A stretch of 38,839 bases of DNA from Roseateles sp. (lineage in GTDB: Bacteria; Pseudomonadota; Gammaproteobacteria; Burkholderiales; Burkholderiaceae_C), in NCBI GenBank assembly GCA_018780415.1, contig JADMJQ010000155.1:33932-72770 (forward strand), given 5' to 3'. Made by a program: the position numbers and the translations under genes. Positions 1 to 7,892 of this stretch are shown one piece after another. The notes beneath the pieces were generated by a model. That model had not been told where the DNA came from, did not search any database, and saw only the letters and a program-made list of their open reading frames with translations. Numbering within the stretch: the first letter of the stretch is position 1; every line of letters begins with the position of its first letter.

Positions 1-1254
1 GGCCAGCTTCAGCTGGCCGACGGCGAGGCCCAGATTCAGCTCGCTCTGGCCACCACCCAGCAGCTCGTCCCAGCGGTTGCCGCTCAGTTGCACCGCCAGG
101 CGATGGACGCGGCGCTCGCGCAGCGATGCGCCCAGCGCGCGGTCGCTCAGGCGCTTTTGCTCGGCGTCGACGCTGGCCCAGAGATTGGCCTCGCGGCCTC
201 GCAGCAGCGGTGTGCTGAGGCCGGCGCTGAAGGCACGGGCGGTGCCGGTCAGGTCCAGCGCGGCCAGCTCGGCGCCGATCTCGTAACGCAGCGCCGAGGC
301 CGCCAGATTCGCCCGCAGGCCGTTTGGATTCAGGGCCAGGCTGTAGTTGGCCGCCGCTTGGCTGGTGCCGCTGCTGTGGCTGAGGTTGATGCCCAGCAGG
401 TCTTCGCGCTGCAGCGGCCGCTTCAGCGTGAGCTGCAGGCTGCTGCGCCAGTCGCCGGTGTAGCGGTTGCTGAAGTTGTCGACCAGGGCGCTGGCGCCCC
501 AGGCGGGCAGCTCGTCGACCTTGATCAACAAGCGGCTGCTGCCGGGCTGATCGCCTTTTTCAAGCGCGCCGCGTGCCAGCACGCCGGGCACGTCATTGAT
601 CAGCAAGAGGGCGCGGTCGAGTTGCTCGGCGCGCAGATCGCCGTCCGGCAACGCTGCTTCGGCGATCGCATGTAGGCGCTCGGCCAGCGCCGCGTCCGGC
701 GTCAGCACCTGGATGCGGGCCGGGCCGTCTTGCAGGCGGCCGAGCTGCACGGCAATCTCCAGCGCACCGGCGCTGAGGTCTTGGCGCGGCAGATAGGCGC
801 GCGCCAGCAGATAGCCCTGCGCCTGTAGGCCGGCGGTGACGCGGGCGGCCAGCGCCTGCAGCTCGGCATGGCTGAGCGGGCGCTCCAGCTGGCCGGCCAC
901 CCAGCTCTGCAGTGCGGCGTCGCTGAAGCCGGGCCGCAGGCCGCTGAAATGCACGCGCTGGATCTGGGCGCGGAAGCCGCCGTCGGCGAGGCCCGCCGTC
1001 GGCGTCTTGGTGGCATTGGTGGCATTGGCCGGCGTGCTCAGCAGGACCTGGTCGTCGGCCCGTGTCCGGTCGGCCGGCAGCTTGGCGCGTTGCTGCTCGT
1101 TGAGTAGTTGGCCGGCGTCCGGCAGCGCGGCGTGGGCCGGCTGCAGCGCACTCAAACCCGTCAGGCCCGTTAAGCCCGTTAAGCCCACTAGGCCGACCAG
1201 CGCCAGGCTGCGTGAGTTCTTCTTCTTCTTCGTTGGCATCATCTTCAAGTCCAT
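1..1254 (-). CDS. Two-partner secretion outer-membrane transporter, ShlB/FhaC/HecB (TpsB) family, 3' end truncated by window edge
   Basis: Manual minus-strand translation gives an open frame: MDLKMMPTKKKKNSRSLALVGLVGLTGLTGLTGLSALQPAHAALPDAGQLLNEQQ...FRAQIQRVHFSGLRPGFSDAALQSWVAGQLERPLSHAELQALAARVTAGLQAQGYLLARAYLPRQDLSAGALEIAVQLGRL...LLLINDVPGVLARGALEKG...VDNFSNRYTGDWR. Signal peptide, POTRA_2-like repeat, then beta-barrel start. AGGAGG precedes the ATG at 1254. No stop before the left edge, so it is missing from the ORF track. Confidence 0.85.
   Translation of the reverse strand, partial: MDLKMMPTKKKKNSRSLALVGLVGLTGLTGLTGLSALQPAHAALPDAGQLLNEQQRAKLPADRTRADDQVLLSTPANATNATKTPTAGLADGGFRAQIQRVHFSGLRPGFSDAALQSWVAGQLERPLSHAELQALAARVTAGLQAQGYLLARAYLPRQDLSAGALEIAVQLGRLQDGPARIQVLTPDAALAERLHAIAEAALPDGDLRAEQLDRALLLINDVPGVLARGALEKGDQPGSSRLLIKVDELPAWGASALVDNFSNRYTGDWRSSLQLTLKRPLQREDLLGINLSHSSGTSQAAANYSLALNPNGLRANLAASALRYEIGAELAALDLTGTARAFSAGLSTPLLRGREANLWASVDAEQKRLSDRALGASLRERRVHRLAVQLSGNRWDELLGGGQSELNLGLAVGQLKLA
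1155..1200 (-). repeat. 9-nt tandem repeat within the TpsB signal peptide (encodes GLVGLTGLTGLTGL)
   Basis: Repeated cccgttaag/cccgtcagg units on the + strand at about 1155-1200. Confidence 0.6.
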
Positions 1255-1311
1255 TCCCATCCTCCTTGTGTTCTGGATGGCCGGTTTATCGACGCAGCGC
1301 AGGTGGCTGGG

Positions 1312-1345
1312 TTTTGCCAAAACGCCGCGCCCTTGTGCCAAATGG
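1312..1345. promoter_or_regulatory. Direct repeat TGCCAAA ... TGCCAAA, 21 bp start to start; candidate AraC-type operator
   Basis: TTTTGCCAAAACG at 1312-1324 and TTGTGCCAAATGG at 1333-1345 (10/13 identical) in the divergent region between the TpsB gene and the REC-AraC gene. Confidence 0.35.
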
Positions 1346-1435
1346 AATAGAGCCGGGCCGCCGGCGCTTATCCGGCCTTCACTGGCATCGCCGCTGCGCG
1401 CTGTGCGCACAATGCTGCGAGAAGAGGGCGCCGGG

Positions 1436-2257
1436 ATGGCCGAGAATCCACGCCCTATGACCGAGCAAATGCCGGGCGCGAGCGGCCTGGCTGCGGCAGC
1501 GCTGATCCTGTTGATTGATGATGTGCCGGAGGAGTTGCGTTGGCTGACGGCCCTGCTCAAGTCCGAGTACCGACTGGCCCTGGCCTATGACGGCCGCAGC
1601 GGCCTGCAGCGCGCCCAGGCGCTGCGCCCCGACCTGATCCTGCTCGACATCGGCCTGCCCGATATCGACGGTCAGGCGCTCTGCCGCCTGCTCAAGGCCG
1701 ACCCCTTGACGGCCGCTATTCCCGTGCTGTTCGTCAGCGCGAATAACGCGCCGGAGCAGCGGGTACGGGGCCTGGAACTGGGCGCGGTGGACTTCATCAG
1801 CAAGCCCTTTCATCCCGAGGAGGTGCTGGCGCGGGTGCGCGTGCATCTTCGACTGGCCGAGCGACTGGCCGAGCGGCCGGCGCCGCCGATGGCCGACGCA
1901 GCCAGCCGTCACCCCGAGGCGCCGCTGCTGCAGGTGGCGCTGCAATTCATCCGCCAGCATCTGGCCGAGCTGAGCGGCGTCGCCCAGGTGGCCGCCCAGG
2001 TGGGCCTGAGCGAGAAGCGCTTGCTGGCGCTGTTCCGCGAGCATCTGGGGCTGACGGTCTCGGGCTTCATCAGCGACGAGCGCGTGCGCACCGGCCAGCG
2101 CCTGCTGGAGCAGACGCTGATGAGCGTGCAGGACGTGGCGTTTGCGGTCGGCTTCAGCAACCCCGGCAATTTCGCCACCGCCTTCCGCGAGCGCCATGGC
2201 CTGAGCCCGCAGGCTTACCGGCAGGCGCTGCATGACAACAAGGTCCTGTCGGCCTGA
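1436..2257 (+). CDS. Response regulator, N-terminal receiver and C-terminal AraC-type HTH
   Basis: Receiver signature LILLIDDVPEEL...PDLILLDIGLPDIDG...VLFVSAN...DFISKPF followed by AraC HTH VAAQVGLSEKRLLALFREHLGLTVSGFISDERVRTGQRLLEQT...VAFAVGFSNPGNFATAFRERHGLSPQAYR. The 836 start in the track is spurious. In-frame ATGs at 1412, 1436 and 1457 are possible. Confidence 0.9.
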   Translation: MAENPRPMTEQMPGASGLAAAALILLIDDVPEELRWLTALLKSEYRLALAYDGRSGLQRAQALRPDLILLDIGLPDIDGQALCRLLKADPLTAAIPVLFVSANNAPEQRVRGLELGAVDFISKPFHPEEVLARVRVHLRLAERLAERPAPPMADAASRHPEAPLLQVALQFIRQHLAELSGVAQVAAQVGLSEKRLLALFREHLGLTVSGFISDERVRTGQRLLEQTLMSVQDVAFAVGFSNPGNFATAFRERHGLSPQAYRQALHDNKVLSA

Positions 2258-4575
2258 TGCGCTTGGTTTTCGGCTGGATCTTGCTGATTGGCCTGCTGCT
2301 CGGTCGGCCGGCGCTGGCGCAAAGAGTGGATTGGACCGCGCCGCCAGAGAGTGCCGGCCCGCAGCTGCTGGTCGGCCAGATGCGCATGCTGGTCGACCCG
2401 ACGGCGCGGCTCGACATTGCGGCGCTGCAGGCCCTGCCCGAGGCGGCCTGGCAGCCGGCTCGGCCGCAAACCCTCACTCCCGGCTACAGCGCTGCCGCCT
2501 ATTGGTTGCGGCTGGACTGGCACAACCCCGACAGCTTGGCCCTGCAGCGCTGGCTGTTGCTGCGGCCGGCGCGGCTGGAGAGCGTGCGCCTGTACACCAC
2601 GAGTGAGGCCGGCGCGCTGCACGAGCAACGCGCCGGCACCGAGCAGGCCTTTGGCTTGCGCGAGTTGCCCTTGCGCGAGAGTGCGTTTGCGCTGCGGCTG
2701 GCGCCGGGCGAGCGGCAGACGCTGTGGTTGCGCGTCGCCAGCCGCAGCGCCATTGCCATCGAGCCCACGCTGTGGCCGGCGCATGATTTGCTGTGGGCCG
2801 AGCAGGCGCGGCTCTGGCTGGACGGCGGCCTGATCGGCCTGAGCGCGCTACTCTGCCTGATCGCGCTGGTGATTGGCCTGGTCTGGCGTGAGCGCGCCTA
2901 TGTCTATATCGCGTTCTACCTGGCCAGTTTTGTGTTCTATGAGAGCGGCATGCGCGGCACCGCCTTCATGCTGTTCTGGCCCGAGGCCACCGACTGGGCC
3001 TTGCGCGCTTTGGGCAGCTTCGGCGTGCTGGCCCAGCTGACCGTGCTGGCCGCCATCACCCGGCTGCTGCGCACCGCCCGGTATCAGCCGCGCCTGCATG
3101 GTCTGCTGATGGGCCTGGCCGGGCTGAATCTGCTGGTCTTGTTCGGCTGCTTGCTTGGCGACTACGCGCTGGCCACCCAGCTGGCCAGCGCCATCAATGG
3201 CGCGCTGTCGCTGCTGCTCTTACTGACTTGCTGGCGCGCGCTGCGCCAGCGGCGCCCGCTGGCCGCCGTCTTGGGCCTGACCCTGCTGCTGCAGATGCTG
3301 GGCATGTTGCCGCGCTTAGCCAGTTTATTGGGCTGGCAGCCGCATTCGCTATTGGTCGACTATGGCCCGCCCTTGGCCGGCATCGTCGGCTGCCTGGTGG
3401 TGCTGCTGGCGCTGGTGGGCCGTGCCTTGCGCGAGCGTCGCCGCCATCAACAGGCGCTGGAAGAGGCCGTCCAGCAGCGCACCGCCGAGCTGGCCGAGGC
3501 CAGCGCCCGCGCCCAGGCCAGCGACGCCGCCAAGGGCCGGCTGCTGGGCTATATCGGCCATGATCTGCGCGCGCCGCTGGCCTCGGTCGTGCAGCTGGCG
3601 CGCCAGTTGACCCCAGGTGAGGGCTTCGAGTCCGACCGCCGCGCGATCGAGCACAGCAGCCATCTGCTGCTGGAGCTGATCGATGAGCTGCAGCGCTTTG
3701 CCCGCGCCCCGCAGGCCAGCGCCGCGCCCGAGCTGCTGCCGGCGCCGGTTTATCTGCACGGCCTGCTGCACGAGCTGGCGCAGCAGGCCGAGGGTCTGGC
3801 GCGCAGCGGCGGCAACCGTCTCAGCCTGCACTTGGCGCCGGGCCTGCCGACGGTGCTGGAGCTGGACGCCAAGCGCCTGCGCCAGGTCTTGTTCAATCTG
3901 CTCTCGAATGCCGCCAAGTTCAGCCGCGCCGGCAGCATCCGCCTGCGTGCCGGCTATGCCGACGGCCGGCTGGCGCTGGCGGTCGAGGACGACGGCCCCG
4001 GCATCGCGCTCGAGCTGCAGCAGCAGGTGTTTGAGCCCTTTATGCGCGCCGCCGCCAGCGCTCAGCTGCCCGGCTTGGGCCTGGGTCTGGCGATCGCGCG
4101 CCAGGCGGTGCGGGCGATGGGCGGCGAGCTGCGCCTGCACAGCCGGCCGGGCGAGGGCTGCCGCTTCGAGTTTGACCTTGCCGCGCCGCCGGCCAGCGAG
4201 GAGGAGGTCGGCTGGCCGGTGCTGCGTGAGTTGGGCGCGCTGGAACCCGTCGAGCAAGGCCTGGCCCTGGTGCTGGACGCCTCGGCGCAGGCCCGCGCGG
4301 CGCTCAGCGAGCGCCTGGGCGTGAGTGGCTATGACTGCCTGCAAGCCCCCGACTTGGCGCAGGCCATGAGCCAGGGGCTGGCCTTGCCGGCCGGCGCCTT
4401 GCGGATGGTGCTGGTGGAGCCCTTGAGCATCGCCAATGACCTGGCGGCGCTGGCGCCGCTGCAGCGTGCCCATCCAGGCCTGCGCCTGTTGATCTGCAGC
4501 GCCCGGCCGGACGCCGATGCCGCGCTTTACAAACCAGCGCCAACGCATGTGTGGTGGGCGGCATTGCGTGTGTAG
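2257..4575 (+). CDS. Membrane sensor histidine kinase (7TMR-DISM extracellular and 7TM domains, HisKA, HATPase_c, degenerate C-terminal receiver)
   Basis: Signal peptide, DISM-like sensor region, multiple TM helices, H-box GYIGHDLRAPLASVVQLAR, N-box LFNLLSNAAKFS, G-boxes VEDDGPGI and GLGLGLAIARQAV. TGATG overlap with the upstream response regulator. Confidence 0.9.
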   Translation: MRLVFGWILLIGLLLGRPALAQRVDWTAPPESAGPQLLVGQMRMLVDPTARLDIAALQALPEAAWQPARPQTLTPGYSAAAYWLRLDWHNPDSLALQRWLLLRPARLESVRLYTTSEAGALHEQRAGTEQAFGLRELPLRESAFALRLAPGERQTLWLRVASRSAIAIEPTLWPAHDLLWAEQARLWLDGGLIGLSALLCLIALVIGLVWRERAYVYIAFYLASFVFYESGMRGTAFMLFWPEATDWALRALGSFGVLAQLTVLAAITRLLRTARYQPRLHGLLMGLAGLNLLVLFGCLLGDYALATQLASAINGALSLLLLLTCWRALRQRRPLAAVLGLTLLLQMLGMLPRLASLLGWQPHSLLVDYGPPLAGIVGCLVVLLALVGRALRERRRHQQALEEAVQQRTAELAEASARAQASDAAKGRLLGYIGHDLRAPLASVVQLARQLTPGEGFESDRRAIEHSSHLLLELIDELQRFARAPQASAAPELLPAPVYLHGLLHELAQQAEGLARSGGNRLSLHLAPGLPTVLELDAKRLRQVLFNLLSNAAKFSRAGSIRLRAGYADGRLALAVEDDGPGIALELQQQVFEPFMRAAASAQLPGLGLGLAIARQAVRAMGGELRLHSRPGEGCRFEFDLAAPPASEEEVGWPVLRELGALEPVEQGLALVLDASAQARAALSERLGVSGYDCLQAPDLAQAMSQGLALPAGALRMVLVEPLSIANDLAALAPLQRAHPGLRLLICSARPDADAALYKPAPTHVWWAALRV

Positions 4576-4722
4576 GACCGCGGCAAAGCACGCTGGCCCG
4601 AGTGGCCGGCAGCGAGGCGCTGGCCGAATAGCGGGCCGCCGCGACGGGTCGACTGCTGTTGGGCGTTCGTTGGAGGGTTTCGGGGGCGGACTTTGTCTTG
4701 CGTATTTTTTCTACAGCGGTTT

Positions 4723-4750
4723 TTGCAAATGAGAATGCATAAGCAATAAT
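4723..4750 (+). promoter_or_regulatory. Candidate sigma70-like promoter overlapped by a Fur-box-like sequence
   Basis: TTGCAA (4723-4728), 16-bp spacer, AATAAT (4745-4750). The spacer contains AATGAGAATGCAT, resembling a Fur-box half. Sits about 50 bp upstream of the Fur-family gene. Confidence 0.4.
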
Positions 4751-4797
4751 GCGGTTTGCGCAATTGCCTGCCCGGCCCATTCAGAGTCACCGACGCC

Positions 4798-5214
4798 ATG
4801 GAACAACGATCCACCCGCCAACGCAGCGCTATCCGCGCCGTCATCGAAGCGGCCGGGCGACCGCTGTCGCCGCAGGAGGTGCTGGAAGCCGCCCAGCTGG
4901 ACGTGCCGGCTCTGTCGCTGGCCACGGTCTATCGCAATGTCAAGGCCCTGCTTGATGCCGGGGAGATCAGCGCCGTGTCCTTGCCGGGCGACAGCCCGCG
5001 CTATGAATCGGCCCGGCATGAGCACCACCATCACTTTCAATGCACGCACTGCCTGCGGGTGTTCGATGTGCACAACTGCCCCGGCGACCTCGCGGGGCTG
5101 GCCCCTGCGGGGTTCACCGTCGAGCGGCATGAGCTGACCCTGTATGGCCGCTGCAGCGACTGCCCCGCGCCCAAGCGCGCCGCAGGTAAAGGCAAGAAGG
5201 CCCATGCGCATTGA
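4798..5214 (+). CDS. Fur-family transcriptional regulator
   Basis: TRQRSAIRAVIEAAGRPLSPQEVLEAA...LSLATVYRNVKALLDAGEI winged helix, HEHHHHFQCTHC metal site and a C-terminal CSDC pair. ATG at 4798 fits best. Confidence 0.92.
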   Translation: MEQRSTRQRSAIRAVIEAAGRPLSPQEVLEAAQLDVPALSLATVYRNVKALLDAGEISAVSLPGDSPRYESARHEHHHHFQCTHCLRVFDVHNCPGDLAGLAPAGFTVERHELTLYGRCSDCPAPKRAAGKGKKAHAH

Positions 5215-5235
5215 CGGCTGCCCGCTGATCTAGCC

Positions 5236-5574
5236 ATGCATCTGCGCCACCTGCTGATCCGCCTGCTGCTGCTGGCCGTGTGCTTCAACACGGCGATCGG
5301 CAAGTCGGCTCACGAAGTCTGGCATCTGGAGCAGGCCACGGCAGCGGTGACGGCGCCGTCGGCTGAGCCGGCGGATGACGCTGCCGCCTCGGAGGCGCAG
5401 GGCGTTTGCGCCTGGTGCCTCGCCCATGCAGGGCTGGGCTTTGTGCCCGCCCCGTTGGCCGCCGTCCATGGCTTGGCCTGGCAGACCGGCGCGCTGCATC
5501 CACAAGGACCGGAGACCTTCGTCCCGAATCCTGGCCGTTGGCGCTTCGCCGCGCGCGACCCGCCTGCCGCCTGA
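5236..5574 (+). CDS. Small secreted/membrane-anchored protein, DUF2946-like, with CxxC-x2-H motif
   Basis: N-terminal hydrophobic segment LLIRLLLLAVCFNTAIG, then VCAWCLAHAGLGF. Small size and position between Fur and a TonB receptor. Confidence 0.5.
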   Translation: MHLRHLLIRLLLLAVCFNTAIGKSAHEVWHLEQATAAVTAPSAEPADDAAASEAQGVCAWCLAHAGLGFVPAPLAAVHGLAWQTGALHPQGPETFVPNPGRWRFAARDPPAA

Positions 5575-5656
5575 AGCTGAAGCCCGCCATCCTGGCGCGG
5601 CAGCCACTCCCTGAGCTTTCCCTGACCCGACGCGATGTCGGTGTCAGGCCTTGGCA

Positions 5657-5681
5657 TGCACTCTGCACTCTGCACTCTGCA
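5657..5681 (+). repeat. Tandem 7-mer CTCTGCA, about 3.6 copies
   Basis: TGCA-CTCTGCA-CTCTGCA-CTCTGCA read directly at 5657-5681, 48-72 bp upstream of the TonB-receptor ATG. Confidence 0.85.
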
Positions 5682-5728
5682 TTCGCCGGCTTGCTCCTGC
5701 TTACTCTCCCGTCTTACCGAGTCTTCTC

Positions 5729-7885
5729 ATGTTCTCCACACCCTCTTGCGCCCCCGGCGTGCACCTGCCGTGGGTGCTCGCGATCGCGTCGCTGTACGCC
5801 GCACCCGCCATCGCCCAATCTTCCTCGCCAGCCCCCGAGGCCGCTCAGTTGCCCGCAGTCGAAGTGGTCGGCCGCAGCGAATCCGGCGCCTATCACGCGG
5901 CCGACGCCGCCGGCGCCAAGACCGAGCTGCCGCTGCGCGAGCTGCCGCAGTCGGTTCGCATCGTCACCCGCCAGGCCATCGACGACCTCGGCGCCACCAA
6001 GCTCGATGACATACTCGATTACGTCGGCGGCGTCTCGCGCCAAAACAGCTTTGGCGGCCTCTGGGACAACATCGCCATTCGCGGCCTGCCGGGCAATGAG
6101 AACACTGGCATGGCCACGCTGCTGAACGGCTTTTCCTCCAACCGAGGCTTCAATGCGCCGCGCGACCTGGCCGGCGTCGAGCGCATCGAGTTCCTGAAGG
6201 GCACAGCCGCCGCGATGTACGGCAGCAGCGAGCCCGGCGGCACCCTCAATATCGTGTCCAAGCGCCCGCTCTGGAACAGCGCCCATGCCGCCGAGCTGTA
6301 TCTGGGCAGCTACGGCCTCAAGCGCGGCGCCGTCGATAGCACCGGGCCGCTGGGCGAGAACCTGGCCTACCGGCTGAATGTTGCGGTGGAGGACCGCGAC
6401 AGCTTCCGCGACCACATCAGCGCCCGGCGCGAGGTGGTCGCACCGGCCTTCACCTGGAAGCTCGGCGCTGACACCCAGCTGGAGTACGCGGGCGAGCTGC
6501 TGCGCCAGCAGACGCCGCTGGACCGGGGCGTCGTCGCGGTCAACAACCACCTCGGCGCGATTGCGCGCAGCCGCTTCCTGGGCGAGCCGGCCGACGGCGA
6601 TGTGACGGTCAAGAACCAGACCCATCAATTCATCCTGTCGCACGAGTGGAGTGCCGACTGGCGCAGCCGGCTGGGCCTGTCCTACCGGGAGACCTCGATG
6701 AACGGTTTCTCGACCGAGGCGACGGCGCTGCGCCCCGACCAGCGCACGCTGACGCGCCAGCGGCGCTATCGCGACTACGACTCGGACGACGTCGCCGTGC
6801 AGGCGGAGCTGCAAGGCCATGTCAGAACCGGCGCCATCGCGCACGAGCTGCTGATCGGCCTGGAGAGCTTCCGCTTCCGCATGGACTCGGTGATGCTGCG
6901 CGTCAACCCGAGCAACGCGCAGCCCTATGCGATCGACATCCACCAGCCGGTCTACGGCCAGGCGCAGCCCGAGCCCCGGCCGAACACCAACACCATGGAG
7001 CATCAGCGCAATCACGCGCTCTACCTGCAAGATGCGATCAAGCTCGGGCGCGAGTGGCGGCTGGTGGCCGGCGTGCGCATGGACGATTACCGCCAGTCGC
7101 TGGACAACCGCCTCAGCGGTGCCAGCGCACACCAGCAACCGTCGTCGACCTCGCCGCGTGTCGGCCTGTCCTGGCTGCCCACCTCCCAATGGAGCGTCTA
7201 TGCCAACGCCGGCCGTTCCTTCCGCCCCAATGTCGGCAGCGATGTCTCCGCCCAGGGCTTCGAGCCCGAGACCGGCCGTGCGCTGGAACTCGGCAGCAAG
7301 TGGGAAAGCGCCGACCGCCGCATCGGCGCCACCGCTGCGGTCTTCGACATCCGCAAGCGCAATGTGCTGACCGCCGACCCGGTCAACGCTGGCTACTCGG
7401 CCGCCGCCGGCGAGATCCGCAGCCGCGGTCTTGAGTTCGACCTGGCCGGCCAGCTGAGCCTGCACTGGCGCCTCAACGCCAGCCTGGTGCTCAACGACGT
7501 GGAGATCATGCGAGACAACAACCTGGAGGTCGGCGGGCGCCTGCTCAATGTGCCCAAGCTCAACGGCAGCGTGCTGGCCGTCTACGAGGGCGTATTTGCC
7601 GACGGCCAGCGTTTTGGGCTCGGCGGCGGCGTCACGCATATGGGCGAGCGCCTGGGCCAAGCGCGCACGCAGGCCGAGGCCAAGGCGGGCACGGCGGCGT
7701 TCATGCTGCCGGCCTACACGACGGCCAAGCTGGTCGCGCATTGGCGCCTCAACCCCAGGCTGCGTCTGACGCTGGACGTCGACAACCTGTTCGACACCAG
7801 CTACTACACCAGCTCTTACAGCCGTCTCTGGGTGGCCCCGGGCACCGCACGCAGCGCCACCTTGGGCCTGCAGGCCAAGTTCTGA
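5729..7885 (+). CDS. TonB-dependent siderophore-type receptor
   Basis: Signal peptide; plug LRELPQSVRIVTRQAIDDLGATKLDDILDYVGGVSRQNSFGGLWDNIAIRGLPG...RIEFLKGTAAAMYGSSEPGGTLNIVSKRP, typical of the FpvA/FhuE/FoxA-like group; C-terminal LTLDVDNLFDTSYYTSSYSRLWVAPGTARSATLGLQAKF. ATG at 5729 precedes the signal peptide. Confidence 0.92.
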   Translation: MFSTPSCAPGVHLPWVLAIASLYAAPAIAQSSSPAPEAAQLPAVEVVGRSESGAYHAADAAGAKTELPLRELPQSVRIVTRQAIDDLGATKLDDILDYVGGVSRQNSFGGLWDNIAIRGLPGNENTGMATLLNGFSSNRGFNAPRDLAGVERIEFLKGTAAAMYGSSEPGGTLNIVSKRPLWNSAHAAELYLGSYGLKRGAVDSTGPLGENLAYRLNVAVEDRDSFRDHISARREVVAPAFTWKLGADTQLEYAGELLRQQTPLDRGVVAVNNHLGAIARSRFLGEPADGDVTVKNQTHQFILSHEWSADWRSRLGLSYRETSMNGFSTEATALRPDQRTLTRQRRYRDYDSDDVAVQAELQGHVRTGAIAHELLIGLESFRFRMDSVMLRVNPSNAQPYAIDIHQPVYGQAQPEPRPNTNTMEHQRNHALYLQDAIKLGREWRLVAGVRMDDYRQSLDNRLSGASAHQQPSSTSPRVGLSWLPTSQWSVYANAGRSFRPNVGSDVSAQGFEPETGRALELGSKWESADRRIGATAAVFDIRKRNVLTADPVNAGYSAAAGEIRSRGLEFDLAGQLSLHWRLNASLVLNDVEIMRDNNLEVGGRLLNVPKLNGSVLAVYEGVFADGQRFGLGGGVTHMGERLGQARTQAEAKAGTAAFMLPAYTTAKLVAHWRLNPRLRLTLDVDNLFDTSYYTSSYSRLWVAPGTARSATLGLQAKF

Positions 7886-7892
7886 ATCCACC

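Noticed and set aside
836-1435. Upstream extension of the response-regulator ORF
   Set aside because: Overlaps the TpsB coding sequence on the opposite strand and lacks receiver sequence; real start is near 1412-1457.
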